From NCBI RefSeq assembly GCF_026786305.1, contig NZ_JAJAYI010000089.1, forward strand, positions 1 through 64,000: DNA of 64,000 nt, given 5' to 3'. The position numbers and the translations under genes are program-made. Positions 27,158 through 36,110 of the stretch are shown piece after piece. Each line of letters opens with the position of its first letter. Positions within the stretch are counted from its first letter, which is position 1. The notes under the pieces were generated by a model. The model was given only the letters and a program-made list of their open reading frames with translations, ran no database searches and had not been told where the DNA came from. The DNA comes from Cryobacterium sp. (lineage in GTDB: Bacteria > Actinomycetota > Actinomycetes > Actinomycetales > Microbacteriaceae).

Positions 27158-28084
27158 GTGCGCCTAGGAGTTCTCGACGTCGGTTCAAATACCGTCCACC
27201 TGCTGGTTGTCGACGCGCACGAAGGCGCCCCGCCGGTGCCGATGGCTGCCGACAAGAGCGTGCTGCGCCTCATGCGCTACATCACTCCCGAGGGCGCCAT
27301 CAACGACGAGGGTGTCGCGGCGGTTCTTTCCGCGGTGCAACACGCAGCGAATGTCGCCCAGCAGCACAACATCGACGAACTGCTGCCGTTCGCCACCTCG
27401 GCGTTGCGCGACGCGACCAACGGACCCGAACTGCTGGACCGGGTCGAACGGGAAACCGGTGTCGCCCTGCAGGTGTTGTCGGGCGAAGACGAGGCCCGAC
27501 TGACCTTTTTGGCCGTGCGGCGCTGGTACGGCTGGTCGGCCGGCAATATCCTCCTGTTCGACATCGGCGGCGGGTCTCTCGAGATCGCCGCTGGTGGCAG
27601 CGAATTTCCTGAGGTCGCCCTCTCGCTCCCGCTCGGCGCCGGACGCAGTACGATCGGCTTTCTGCACCACGATCCTCCACTGCCGCAAGAGGTAGCGGCG
27701 CTTCGCAAGCACGCGGCATCCGTCCTGCGCGATGCGGTCGGTGCGTTCGTGCATTTGCCGACCCCGCAACACATTGTCGGGTCGTCGAAGGCGATCCGTT
27801 CGCTGGCCCGACTGGCCGGCACGACCTCGGACGGCGTGGGTGCCGCCGACCGACTGCGCCTCGGTCGCGCTGGGCTCGAAGACTGGGTGCCGCGTCTGGC
27901 CCGCATTCCGGCCGAAGCAAGACCGGCGCTGCCCGGCATCACCGCCGACCGCACCTTTCAGATCGTGGCCGGCGGCATCGTGCTCGGCGCGGCGATGGCC
28001 GCGTTCGGGGCTGCGGAGCTCGAGGTATCACCCTGGGCATTGCGCGAGGGCGTTATTCTGCGGTACCTCGACCGCCTGCGCTGA
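27158..28084 (+). CDS. Ppx/GppA family phosphatase
   Basis: Exopolyphosphatase/guanosine pentaphosphatase superfamily. About 308 residues with the ASKHA phosphate motifs DVGSNTVHLLVV (start) and FDIGGGSLEIAAGG, and VGSSKAIRSLARL. Candidates are Ppx1-like or GppA-like phosphatases acting in polyphosphate/(p)ppGpp turnover. GTG 27158 is used because homology begins there; it follows the Ig-like protein by 26 bases. Confidence 0.92.
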   Translation: MRLGVLDVGSNTVHLLVVDAHEGAPPVPMAADKSVLRLMRYITPEGAINDEGVAAVLSAVQHAANVAQQHNIDELLPFATSALRDATNGPELLDRVERETGVALQVLSGEDEARLTFLAVRRWYGWSAGNILLFDIGGGSLEIAAGGSEFPEVALSLPLGAGRSTIGFLHHDPPLPQEVAALRKHAASVLRDAVGAFVHLPTPQHIVGSSKAIRSLARLAGTTSDGVGAADRLRLGRAGLEDWVPRLARIPAEARPALPGITADRTFQIVAGGIVLGAAMAAFGAAELEVSPWALREGVILRYLDRLR

Positions 28085-28130
28085 TCGGCACGAGCATTTC
28101 CGGTCACACCGACCTTCCGGAGGAACTCTG

Positions 28131-28391
28131 ATGCGAAGACTGACCGCCGGCCTGTTCATATCGATTGATGGCGTGGTTGAATCACCCAACCTCTGGCAAT
28201 TCGACAGCGTCGACGCGGAACTGGGCACTGAAATGACGGCCATGATGCATCGCGTCGACAGGGTGTTACTCGGCCGGGTCGGCTACGAACAGTGAGCCGG
28301 CCCTTGGCCGCACACCGAGTACGACGATCCGTTCGGCGCCTTCATCGATGAGGGCAACGCCCTGCTCACCGACGGCCTGCGCATCGACTGA
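28131..28391 (+). pseudogene. Dihydrofolate-reductase-family (RibD C-terminal) gene with in-frame stop
   Basis: From ATG 28131 the frame reads MRRLTAGLFISIDGVVESPNLW..., the usual start of the bacterial dihydrofolate-reductase-family proteins. TGA at 28293 falls in VGYEQ-stop-AGPWP, where homologs carry a Trp (EWAG); a TGG-to-TGA change explains it. Translation resumes in frame as AGPWPHTEYDDPFGAF but ends at TGA 28389, so the C-terminal two thirds are also lost. Confidence 0.75.
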
Positions 28392-28528
28392 CGCGGCGCT
28401 GCCCAGAATCTGAGAGACGGGACACCGCCATAACCGCGTACCCCAGGCCGATCGAGCTGCAACAGCTGCAACGCGGCCTCGCCGGTGACCGGGGCGCACG
28501 TGTGCCCCGGCCACCATTCATTGATTGG

Positions 28529-28837
28529 TCAGTCCTGTGTGCCGTCTTCGACGGCGACGCCGTTGATGTCGTCGCTCGTGTTGTCGGTACCAGACCCGGT
28601 GCCAGATTCCGTGGTGGACTCCACGCCGGTTTCGTCGGCGGTTTCGCCGTCGTTGCTGCCGTCTTCGACCTCGTTCTGCACGTTGCCGGTGTCGGCCGAC
28701 GTCGCGGCGGGTTCAACGCTCGAGGAGGACGGGCTGGCGGGAGTGGCCTGGGCTCCGGCGGTGAGGGTGATGCCGCCGACGACGGCCAGCGCCACGGCCA
28801 GTGCTGCGCCGCTGCCAATTTTCATCTTCTTCTGCAT
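28529..28837 (-). CDS. Small secreted acidic protein
   Basis: A 102-residue protein: signal peptide (residues 1 to about 30, GSGAALAVALAVVGGITLTAGAQA) and a mature part very rich in Asp, Glu, Ser, Thr and Asn (EVEDGSNDGETADETGVES). AAGGCA precedes the ATG. It lies 104 bases downstream of the broken histidine kinase on the same strand, so it may have been regulated by that system. No homologous domain recognised. Confidence 0.75.
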   Translation of the reverse strand: MQKKMKIGSGAALAVALAVVGGITLTAGAQATPASPSSSSVEPAATSADTGNVQNEVEDGSNDGETADETGVESTTESGTGSGTDNTSDDINGVAVEDGTQD

Positions 28838-28941
28838 GGTGTGTGCCTTTCGAGAGTGGGCTCCGCGACTGCGGGGCCATATTTCGACGTTAGAGCGGGG
28901 CAGGTGAGATGAGCGTGAGAGCCAGTCCGGCGCAGTCGGAT

Positions 28942-29896
28942 TACGGGCGGAGTGGAAGGTTCACCGTGACACTCGTACCGACGCCGGCCTGCGAGGTGAT
29001 CGTGATGCGGCCATCGTGTGCCTGGATGATCTGCTGCACCAGGCCGAGGCCGAGGCCGAGGCCGTGCCCGGGGTGGGATCGGGCCCGGTCGGATCGCCAA
29101 AAACGGTCGACGACGTGCTGCAGGTCGTTGTCGTCATGCCGATTCCGGTGTCACGCACGGTGATCCTGCCGGTGCCGTTCTGGGTGTCGGTGCCGACGGT
29201 GACGGTGCCCGGCGTCGGGGTGAGCTTGAGGGCGTTGTCGACGACGTTGCCGATCGCTCGCGCGAGCAACGCCGGGGAGCCCAGAACGACCGTGGCCCTT
29301 CCCCGGCCAGCAACCAGCCGAGCGGCATCCGCGGGGTTGCTTACGCGCGCGTCGATATCGTGCCGGACGACCTCGTTCAGGTCGACGAGTTCGTAGGTTT
29401 TCTTGAGCTCGGTTCCGGCGCCGCGGGAAAGTAACAGCAGGTCGTTGGCGAGTAGGGTCAGCCCGTCGACGGCTTCCAGGGCGGTCTGCATCGCCGGCTC
29501 CTACTCGGCGGGGGTGCGGGTTGTGAGCAGAGCGAGTTCCAGTTCGCCCTGAATGATGCTGAGCGGGCTGCGCATCTCGTGGGAAGCGCCATCGACGAAG
29601 CGTTGCTGCAGATCGTAGCTTTTCTGCACCGGCGCGAGGGCTGCGCGTGCCATGACAAAGCTGGAAATGGGTATCAGAACTATGAGCACGGCGTAGAGCA
29701 CGAGCAAACCGGCACGGAGGTTGGCGAAGCCCTGCTCCGCCGCGTTGAGCGCGCCGGCACCATCGGATTCGGCCGCGTCGAAATCAAAGGTACCCGTGAC
29801 GAAAACGTAAATTCCCACGGCAAAAGCGGCGAACAGCACCAGCTGTACCACCGTGTAGGTCACGGTGAGTCGAACAATCGCGCGGCGAAACATCAA
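28942..29896 (-). pseudogene. Sensor histidine kinase, disrupted by a stop codon and a frameshift
   Basis: The N-terminal piece (29896 down to TAG 29501) has two transmembrane helices around an acidic extracytoplasmic loop, then the H-box SHEMRSPLSII. A TAG codon follows TPAE; the frame continues as EPAMQTALEAVDGL. The ATPase part then shows an N-box NVVDNALKL and G1 box DTGIGM, after which the frame shifts (about 29133, one base missing) and the true sequence DRFWRSDR/GLGLGLGLVQQII/AGVGTSVTVNLPLRP continues in the neighbouring frame to TAA 28942. Two independent lesions mean loss of kinase function. The start overlaps the response regulator stop. Confidence 0.85.
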
Positions 29897-30573
29897 CGAT
29901 CCGCATGGATCAGGTATCCGGCGCCGCGCCGGGTTTCGATGATGTCGGCTTCACCCGGTGCGGTCAGCTTCTGCCGGAGGTAGCGGATGTAGGTTTGTAC
30001 GACGTTACTGAACCCGTCGTAGTTGCTGTCCCATGCATGATCTATCAGCTCGGTGGCGCTGATAATGGTGCCCGCGTTGCGCATCAGATATTCGAGAACG
30101 GCGAATTCCTTCGCCGTCAATTCGATCGTGCGTCCCGCACGCTTTGCGGTGCGGGTGGCCGGGTCGAGGGTGACTCCCTGCGCCTGGAGCATGGGTGCGT
30201 GTGCGCGCGGTGATCGTCGAAGCAGTGCGCGCACGCGGGCCAGCAGCTCGACGAGGTGGAACGGCTTGACGATATAGTCGTCAGCGCCGGCGTCGAGGCC
30301 CTCCACCTTGGTGCGCATGGAATCCAGTGCGGTGAGCATCAGCACCGGCACGTTCTTATCTATCAAGCGGATGCGTCGGCACACGTCCATCCCTCCGCCC
30401 GGCAGTCCCGGGAGCATTAGGTCGAGAATGACCAGATCGTACGTTTCAATTTCGAAGGCCTGCAGCCCGTCCGGGGCTGTGTGGGCAATATCCACGGCAT
30501 AGCCGGATTCCGTGAGGGTGCGACGGATGACATCCGCGATGCGCACGTCATCCTCAGTCACGAGCACCTTCAC
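29893..30573 (-). CDS. OmpR-family response regulator
   Basis: A 226-residue two-domain protein: a receiver with TEDDVR, phospho-acceptor Asp in VILDLMLPGLP and Lys in YIVKPFHL, then a winged-helix DNA-binding domain ending ETRRGAGYLIHADR. GTG 30573 is the start that places the receiver at the N-terminus; the frame continues 28 codons upstream. It is intact although its coupled kinase (ATGA overlap, 29893-29896) is broken. Confidence 0.92.
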   Translation of the reverse strand: MKVLVTEDDVRIADVIRRTLTESGYAVDIAHTAPDGLQAFEIETYDLVILDLMLPGLPGGGMDVCRRIRLIDKNVPVLMLTALDSMRTKVEGLDAGADDYIVKPFHLVELLARVRALLRRSPRAHAPMLQAQGVTLDPATRTAKRAGRTIELTAKEFAVLEYLMRNAGTIISATELIDHAWDSNYDGFSNVVQTYIRYLRQKLTAPGEADIIETRRGAGYLIHADR

Positions 30574-30705
30574 ACGGTGACCGACGTGACCCGTTGTAGA
30601 CGGATCGTGAGCACATTGACGGTCATGTCCTCGACCCTGGGGTGCCGTCGATGACACCAGGATGAGACGCCTCAGAACCGCTGCCGCAGAACGGTAGGTC
30701 GATGG

Positions 30706-31368
30706 TCACGCGCGAGACTTCTGTCGGTGAGTAACGGTGGCTCTGATGAGGACCGGAACCACAGAGATCACGACGATCCCGATCAGCACGAGATCAATGT
30801 ACCGTGCCGCGAATGCAGCGACTCCGGGGACGTGAGCCAGCCCGAAGCCCAGGAGCACGACCGCGCTCGTCCACAGCACAGCGCCGACGATGTTGAACAT
30901 CGTGAACACGCGCCGCGGCATCTTGCCGACACCGGCCGCGACGGGAGCAAAGGTGCGCACGACGGGCACGAAGCGGGCGATCGTGACGGCCGCCGGGCCA
31001 AACCGATCAAAGAAGCCCTGGGTTCGTGCGACGCTCTTGCGGCTGAAGAGACCGGAATCGCGACGGTCGAAGATCCTCCGGCCCGACGTGCGCCCGATGA
31101 TGTAGCCGAGCTGATCGCCCATCGCGGCGGACAGGGCAATGGCCGGGATGACAACCCAGAGCGGCTGGCTGATAACACCGCTGAGAGTGAGAACACCGGT
31201 GAAGAACAACAGGGTATCGCCGGGGAGGAAGAACCCGACGAGCAGGCCGGTCTCCACGAAGACGATGGCGCAGACGCCAGCGAGGCCCCAGACGCCGGCA
31301 CCCGCGATCACCGATTGTGGATCAAGGAATCCAGACGCGGAGAGTGCGGTAACGATCATAGTTTTCAT
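30706..31368 (-). CDS. DedA-family membrane protein
   Basis: A 220-residue membrane protein with the DedA/SNARE-associated layout: VETGLLVGFFLPGDTLLFFTG, the central GDQLGYIIGRTSGRR and RFVPVVRTFAPVAAGV. DedA-family proteins move or maintain undecaprenyl phosphate and other lipids (known for the family). ATG 31368 is chosen, with an alternative at 31359. The gene lies downstream of the COG4705 gene on the same strand. Confidence 0.92.
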   Translation of the reverse strand: MKTMIVTALSASGFLDPQSVIAGAGVWGLAGVCAIVFVETGLLVGFFLPGDTLLFFTGVLTLSGVISQPLWVVIPAIALSAAMGDQLGYIIGRTSGRRIFDRRDSGLFSRKSVARTQGFFDRFGPAAVTIARFVPVVRTFAPVAAGVGKMPRRVFTMFNIVGAVLWTSAVVLLGFGLAHVPGVAAFAARYIDLVLIGIVVISVVPVLIRATVTHRQKSRA

Positions 31369-31432
31369 GCTGCAGGGGCTCTCTATGAAATTCCTGAGGA
31401 GGGGCCGGGGATCCGCTGCCCGCACTCTGGAT

Positions 31433-32236
31433 TTAGACGGTCGTCGTCAGCTGTGCGTCCGCCGTGCGAGAGCGGCGGGTGAGGGCGATCACCAGCATGA
31501 GAATCACGGCCAGAAAGAGCACACTCGTTGCTGTGGTCCCGAGCCCCAGCCCGCCGTCGGCGAGGGGCTGGGAGAGCAGGTCGCCCGTGGACGCGCCCAG
31601 CGGGCGGGTCAGGATGTATGCGATCCAGAAGGCGAGCACGGCGTTGAGGTGAAAGACGAAGTACGCCACGGCGACCAGGGCGATGGCTGCAGCAAAGACG
31701 AGAAGGGCGACGAAGAAACCGAGATTCAACCCCTCGGCGACGAGGTCACCCGCCGCTGTGCCGAGGGCGAACGTGAACAACACGGCCAGCCAGTAGAACG
31801 CCTCCCGGCGAAGCGTGAAGATGGAGTGGATGGAGAGGGTCTTCTCCGAGATAGCCCAGACGGTGAATATCGCGGCCAGGGCCACGGCGAAGACGACCGT
31901 CGTGACCCACAGGGGTACGCCGAGGCTGTCGGTGAGATTATCGGTGATGAGGGTGCCCACGACACTGATCAGCACCACCGCCAGCCAATAGATGGCCGGG
32001 GTGTACTTGTGCAGTGTGAACTGCACGCCCAGTGCGGCGACGAGCAGTACCGTCATGATGATCGAGGTGATCGTGAGGCCCAGACCGAGGTCAACGTTCA
32101 AGAAGTCCGCTGCGGTCTCCCCCACGGTGGTCGCGAGCACTTTGATCACCCAGAAGATGAGGGTCACCTCGGGCACCTTGGTCAGAATGTGCCGCAACGG
32201 TGAAACGGTGATGGAAAGGGTTGAGGTCGTGGACAA
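31433..32236 (-). CDS. COG4705-type multi-pass membrane protein
   Basis: A 267-residue hydrophobic protein with eight or so helices and four internal repeats built around G-x-x-x-x-D motifs: VGETAADFLN, VGTLITDNLT, LGTAAGDLVA and LGASTGDLLS. This matches uncharacterised membrane-anchored COG4705 proteins (recognition from memory). Function unknown; it lies next to a two-component system and DedA. Confidence 0.8.
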   Translation of the reverse strand: MSTTSTLSITVSPLRHILTKVPEVTLIFWVIKVLATTVGETAADFLNVDLGLGLTITSIIMTVLLVAALGVQFTLHKYTPAIYWLAVVLISVVGTLITDNLTDSLGVPLWVTTVVFAVALAAIFTVWAISEKTLSIHSIFTLRREAFYWLAVLFTFALGTAAGDLVAEGLNLGFFVALLVFAAAIALVAVAYFVFHLNAVLAFWIAYILTRPLGASTGDLLSQPLADGGLGLGTTATSVLFLAVILMLVIALTRRSRTADAQLTTTV

Positions 32237-32385
32237 GTGTTCCTCCTTCGATGGGGTCGGTAGAACCAGCGAACACGTCGACGTCTAAGACTTCTCACAG
32301 AAGCGATCCACGGGCACCGGGATCCACGAATGTGCGGTCATTTCGCGGTCCCGGTGAGAACGTACTCGTAGATCGCGGCTAAGGT

Positions 32386-33393
32386 TCAGGCCTGCTTCGA
32401 CCGCGGAATGGTGAGCCTGATCGCTGTGCCAGCGTCGCAACTGTCGACGACGTTCACGGATCCGCCGTAGCGCACCGCGATTTCCCGCACGAGAGACAGG
32501 CCGATACCAAAACCGGTTCGGGCATCGCCACCGCCATCCACAGCAGTTCCGGAGTGCGCGAACCGATCAAAAATACGGGCGGGGTCAATACCTTGAATTC
32601 CGGGGCCGCGGTCGCGCACCGTGACCGACACTGTCTTCTTGGTCACGGATACGTCCACAGAGATGACCGATCCACTGGGAGCGAACCGCACAGCGTTGTC
32701 CAGTAGGGCCACAACGCACCGGGTCATGCCGGATGTTGGCACACGCGCGAACGCGGGCTCCGGAGCATCCAATTCAATGGTGATGTGTTTCTCGACAGCA
32801 ATGAGCGCCATTGACTGCACGGCGGCGTCAACCGCAGCGGGTACATTGATGACGACAGTGTCATTCACCGCAGCGCCGCCGATTTCCGCCGATTCGAGAA
32901 GATCGTTCACGATGTGGATGAGGTCTTTCGCATCGTGGCGCAGCTCCGCGACGACCGCGGAGGACGGGTCGCCTGCAGACAGGGCGCGTTGCAGAATTTG
33001 CAGGCGGGCGTCGAGCACAGCGAGTGGGGTTCGGAGTTCGTGGCTCGCGTCGGCGACAAAGGCCCGCTGGATGCGTAGCACCTCGCCGAGGGGTTGCACG
33101 GCCCGCCCGGTGACCAGCCAGCTCATCACGCCGGCCAGAATGATCAGGGCCACGCCCAATACCGTCGCAGCGCGCAGAAGCCCGATGGCGCTGACCTGCA
33201 GGTTGTCGGTGTCCGGCACCGGTTCAAACAGCTCACCGGGCGAGATTTCGGACAGGATGTAAACGAACACGGCAACGATGACGACCGCGACAACGGCGGC
33301 GCAGGCGATCGCGATTCGGGTGCCGACGATACGTGACGCCCGACGAATGGCCAGGGTGTCGCTGTCGACGATGGGGAGTTTCCTGCGGGTCAT
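32386..33393 (-). CDS. Sensor histidine kinase
   Basis: A 335-residue protein: two transmembrane helices (about residues 26-48 and 72-92), a short HAMP-like linker, H-box DASHELRTPLAVL, N-box VVALLDNAVRFAPSG, G1 DRGPGIQG and G2 TGFGIGLSLV. All ATP-binding motifs are intact. Its start overlaps the response regulator stop (ATGA), a typical regulator-kinase pair. Confidence 0.93.
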   Translation of the reverse strand: MTRRKLPIVDSDTLAIRRASRIVGTRIAIACAAVVAVVIVAVFVYILSEISPGELFEPVPDTDNLQVSAIGLLRAATVLGVALIILAGVMSWLVTGRAVQPLGEVLRIQRAFVADASHELRTPLAVLDARLQILQRALSAGDPSSAVVAELRHDAKDLIHIVNDLLESAEIGGAAVNDTVVINVPAAVDAAVQSMALIAVEKHITIELDAPEPAFARVPTSGMTRCVVALLDNAVRFAPSGSVISVDVSVTKKTVSVTVRDRGPGIQGIDPARIFDRFAHSGTAVDGGGDARTGFGIGLSLVREIAVRYGGSVNVVDSCDAGTAIRLTIPRSKQA

Positions 33394-34064
33394 GGTTGTC
33401 CCAGGCGGTAGCCCTGGCCGCGCACGGTGAGGACGATGTTGGTATCTGTCTTGCGCCGAAGGTAATGCACGTAGGTATCCACCGTTCCGGCGGTGTCCGC
33501 GGCGCTGAAGACGGCATGCAGGATCTGCTGCCGGGAGAACGTGCGCTGCGGGGCTTCAGCCAGGAGTTTGAGCAGCTCGTTCTCCTTGGCCGTGAGAAGG
33601 ATGCGCCCGTCATACGGGGAATAGATTGTGCGACTGTCCGGATAGTACTCCCAACCACCCACGAGCAACGCGCGGCCCTCACCGGTGAACACCCGACGGA
33701 TGGCTCGTAACCGGGCGAACAGTTCATCGAACTCGAACGGTTTGACGAGGTAGTCGTTGGCGCCGATGTCCAGCCCGGCCACTTTGTCGCCGGTGGTTCC
33801 GAGAGCAGTGAGAAGAAGGATGGGGGTGGTGATCAGTTTGCGGCGGAGGGCTTCGACGACGCCCAGTCCGTCCAGCGCGGGAAGGCGTCGGTCGATGACC
33901 ATCACCTCGAACTCGCTGGCGAGGCCGACGGCCAAGCCTTCGGCACCGTCGGTGACCCAGGTGACATCGTAGATTTCTGTGAGCACGTCCTGAATCATTG
34001 GACCGAGCTTTGCATCGTCCTCAATCAGCAGCAGTCGGGCGCGAGTCATGATCTCAGCGGGCAT
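33390..34064 (-). CDS. OmpR-family response regulator
   Basis: A 224-residue protein: receiver with LLLIEDDAKL, phospho-acceptor Asp in VMVIDRRLPALDG and Lys in YLVKPFEFD, then a winged-helix domain ending LTVRGQGYRLGQP. Start ATG 34064 has GGAGGAG six bases upstream and overlaps the PAP2 stop by 11 bases. Order is PAP2, regulator, kinase on one strand. Confidence 0.93.
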   Translation of the reverse strand: MPAEIMTRARLLLIEDDAKLGPMIQDVLTEIYDVTWVTDGAEGLAVGLASEFEVMVIDRRLPALDGLGVVEALRRKLITTPILLLTALGTTGDKVAGLDIGANDYLVKPFEFDELFARLRAIRRVFTGEGRALLVGGWEYYPDSRTIYSPYDGRILLTAKENELLKLLAEAPQRTFSRQQILHAVFSAADTAGTVDTYVHYLRRKTDTNIVLTVRGQGYRLGQP

Positions 34065-34767
34065 CCGAGGCTCCTCCGTTGGCGGGTCCAGCGTGGAGGC
34101 CGGATCGACGTTCGTTCCAGTCTGACATCACCAGCAGCCATGCAGCTTCAACCAGCGTCACGGCGGCGATCGAGTACACGATCGATGCCGCCACGTCGGA
34201 CGGGTAATGCACCCCCAAATACACCCGGGAGGCTGCCGTCCCGAGCACGACAACCGCAGCCGCTGCTATCAAAAACGGGCGCCACCTCTGACCGGCCGTG
34301 GCGACGATGAAGCCCAGAAAGAAGCAGGCGGCGAAACTGGTATGTCCGCTGGGAAAGCTGAGCCCGCCCGGTTCGAGCACCAAGACGTGGGACAGGGACG
34401 GGATGTCGGGACGTGCACGGTGCACGAGTAATTTGATGGCATCGGCGCCCAACGTGGGAATCACCACGATCAACAGGAAGCGGATCGCAGCGTGCGGTCG
34501 CCGGGTAGCCAGCAGGATCGAGCCGGTTCCCAGCAGCACCAGTATCGTCGCCACGGCCGATTCGAACAGCCAGTCGATCCCGAGCGCAACCCAGTCGAGT
34601 TGCGGGGTGTGCGCACTGTTCACCTGGCGGAGCACATCCATTTCCATGGACGTCCAGCCGGCCGATGATTTCAACACCAACCCGCTGACGATGACTGCGA
34701 GGATGACGCCGACGGCGGGGATAGCGGTTCGTGCGAAAAGGATGCGTGGTCGGATGTCTGTGCCCAT
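34054..34767 (-). CDS. PAP2-superfamily lipid phosphatase
   Basis: A 237-residue membrane protein with the three PAP2 signatures: KLLVHRARPD, the PSGHTSF block and SRVYLGVHYPSD with the catalytic His. Six hydrophobic segments fit the family. PAP2 proteins often act as undecaprenyl-diphosphate phosphatases (inference here). The ATG at 34767 begins the homologous part; the upstream in-frame extension has no signal. Confidence 0.92.
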   Translation of the reverse strand: MGTDIRPRILFARTAIPAVGVILAVIVSGLVLKSSAGWTSMEMDVLRQVNSAHTPQLDWVALGIDWLFESAVATILVLLGTGSILLATRRPHAAIRFLLIVVIPTLGADAIKLLVHRARPDIPSLSHVLVLEPGGLSFPSGHTSFAACFFLGFIVATAGQRWRPFLIAAAAVVVLGTAASRVYLGVHYPSDVAASIVYSIAAVTLVEAAWLLVMSDWNERRSGLHAGPANGGASDAR

Positions 34768-35153
34768 GCCCCCAGAGTCACGCCTGCCGACACAGGACCT
34801 TCTAAGAAATGGCCCCCGCCGGGTCTCAGCTTCTCGGCTGACTCGGACAACGCCACCGCGATAGTGGAATCCACACTCACCGAGTGGACGACGCCCCCGA
34901 GGCACGCACTGGCTCCCCTGGCACAGTCATAAGTCAGCCACGATCGATGTCTCGCCAGAGAGTGGCGCATTGCTGTCGTTTTCTGCATGTTGGAGGGAGG
35001 TGAGTCCTCGTCTATGGATCGTTCACCGTGACGGACGTCGGCCCGGCATGATGGGTCCCTGAGAGCGCGGCTGGCCACCGCGCTGAACACGTTCGCGCTG
35101 CCGTTCATCGTTTAGCGGGACGAGGCGCAGAAATTGTGAAAAGCTCGCTCGGG
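34768..35153. other. Intergenic stretch between PAP2 and blh with no recognised gene
   Basis: 386 bases without a convincing reading frame in either direction. A sense-strand frame near 35050-35140 reads RARLATALNTFALPFIV then a stop, possibly a decayed fragment; it matches nothing I recognise. Minus-strand promoter elements for PAP2 would lie at its left end. Confidence 0.35.
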
Positions 35154-36110
35154 TCAGATCGGTGACGTCTCCTGCTGACCGGCAACAGCCGCCCGTCGGT
35201 GACGGTTTTCGCGGGCCACCACGATCATGTGCGGCACGGTGAGCGCCGCCAACCCGATGAACACAACCTGCAGAATCTGCTCGCTCATGGCACCGCCGGT
35301 GCCGAGACTGACCAGCAACACTCCCACCACGAGCAGGGGCACAACGGTGTAGACCACCACCATCAGGGCAGGCAGCCGTCCGCCGCCACGTTCGGCGTGG
35401 AACCCCGCCTTCAGGTGCCGAAAACTGTGCAGGGCGCAGAAGTACAGCAGAAAGAAGACCAGCGGCTCCGTTGCGAGGGCGAGCACGGTCGCGAGCACGA
35501 TTTCGACGCTTTCGTGTGCCCGGTGCCGCAGGGCGACCAGTGCCGCCAGAAGCAGACCGGCCAGGGCGAGCGGCCCCAGCCACTCCTGCACTCTGGCCAC
35601 CATCGCGCCTCCGTCACCCGCCAGCACGACGTAGGCCGCACTCACCTGTTCGGGATGCGACAGCGCCGGCACACTGAGCAGCCCGAACCCGGCGAGAAAC
35701 CGCAGCCAAAGTGCCCGGTCGGCGTTCCAATCGGACCCGAAGTGCAGGGCCGACACGAGCAGGAACACGACCAGGCTCGCCACCGGGGCCACCAGCCAGA
35801 GCAGGACAACGCCGACCACGACAAGAATGTACGCCGCGTTAAACCCTGCAAAGCCCAGCGGGGTGCGCCATAGGCCGACACGGCGCGCGATCAGCGGATC
35901 GAGAGCGCCGTGGGGCAGGCCCAGAACGCCCACGAGAACGCCCAGGAGCACGACCTGAACCGTGGGCGAGGGCAGTGGCAGGCCCAGCCCGAGCACGGCC
36001 AGGGTGGCAAGGGCCAGGCTGGAGAACACCAGCGTCTCGATGGGCACGCGATGCCGCCGCGGCGTGATACGTGCGGCCCCCGAGCGGGGCGGAGCGGCCT
36101 GGCCGGTCAT
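35154..36110 (-). CDS. blh: Brp/Blh-family beta-carotene 15,15'-dioxygenase
   Basis: Membrane enzyme that cleaves beta-carotene into two retinal molecules, supplying the rhodopsin at 37.7 kb. The 318-residue protein has the family histidines at GLPHGALDP, SALHFGSDW, ALHSFRHL and TVPHMIVV, spread over about seven helices. Start ATG 36110 overlaps the crtY stop (TCAT on the plus strand, 36107-36110), so translation is coupled. The frame extends upstream within crtY but this is not needed. Confidence 0.93.
   Translation of the reverse strand: MTGQAAPPRSGAARITPRRHRVPIETLVFSSLALATLAVLGLGLPLPSPTVQVVLLGVLVGVLGLPHGALDPLIARRVGLWRTPLGFAGFNAAYILVVVGVVLLWLVAPVASLVVFLLVSALHFGSDWNADRALWLRFLAGFGLLSVPALSHPEQVSAAYVVLAGDGGAMVARVQEWLGPLALAGLLLAALVALRHRAHESVEIVLATVLALATEPLVFFLLYFCALHSFRHLKAGFHAERGGGRLPALMVVVYTVVPLLVVGVLLVSLGTGGAMSEQILQVVFIGLAALTVPHMIVVARENRHRRAAVAGQQETSPI

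Noticed and set aside
34671..35108. 145-codon frame between PAP2 and blh
   Set aside because: It overlaps the PAP2 start region, shows no recognisable motif and no good ribosome-binding site.
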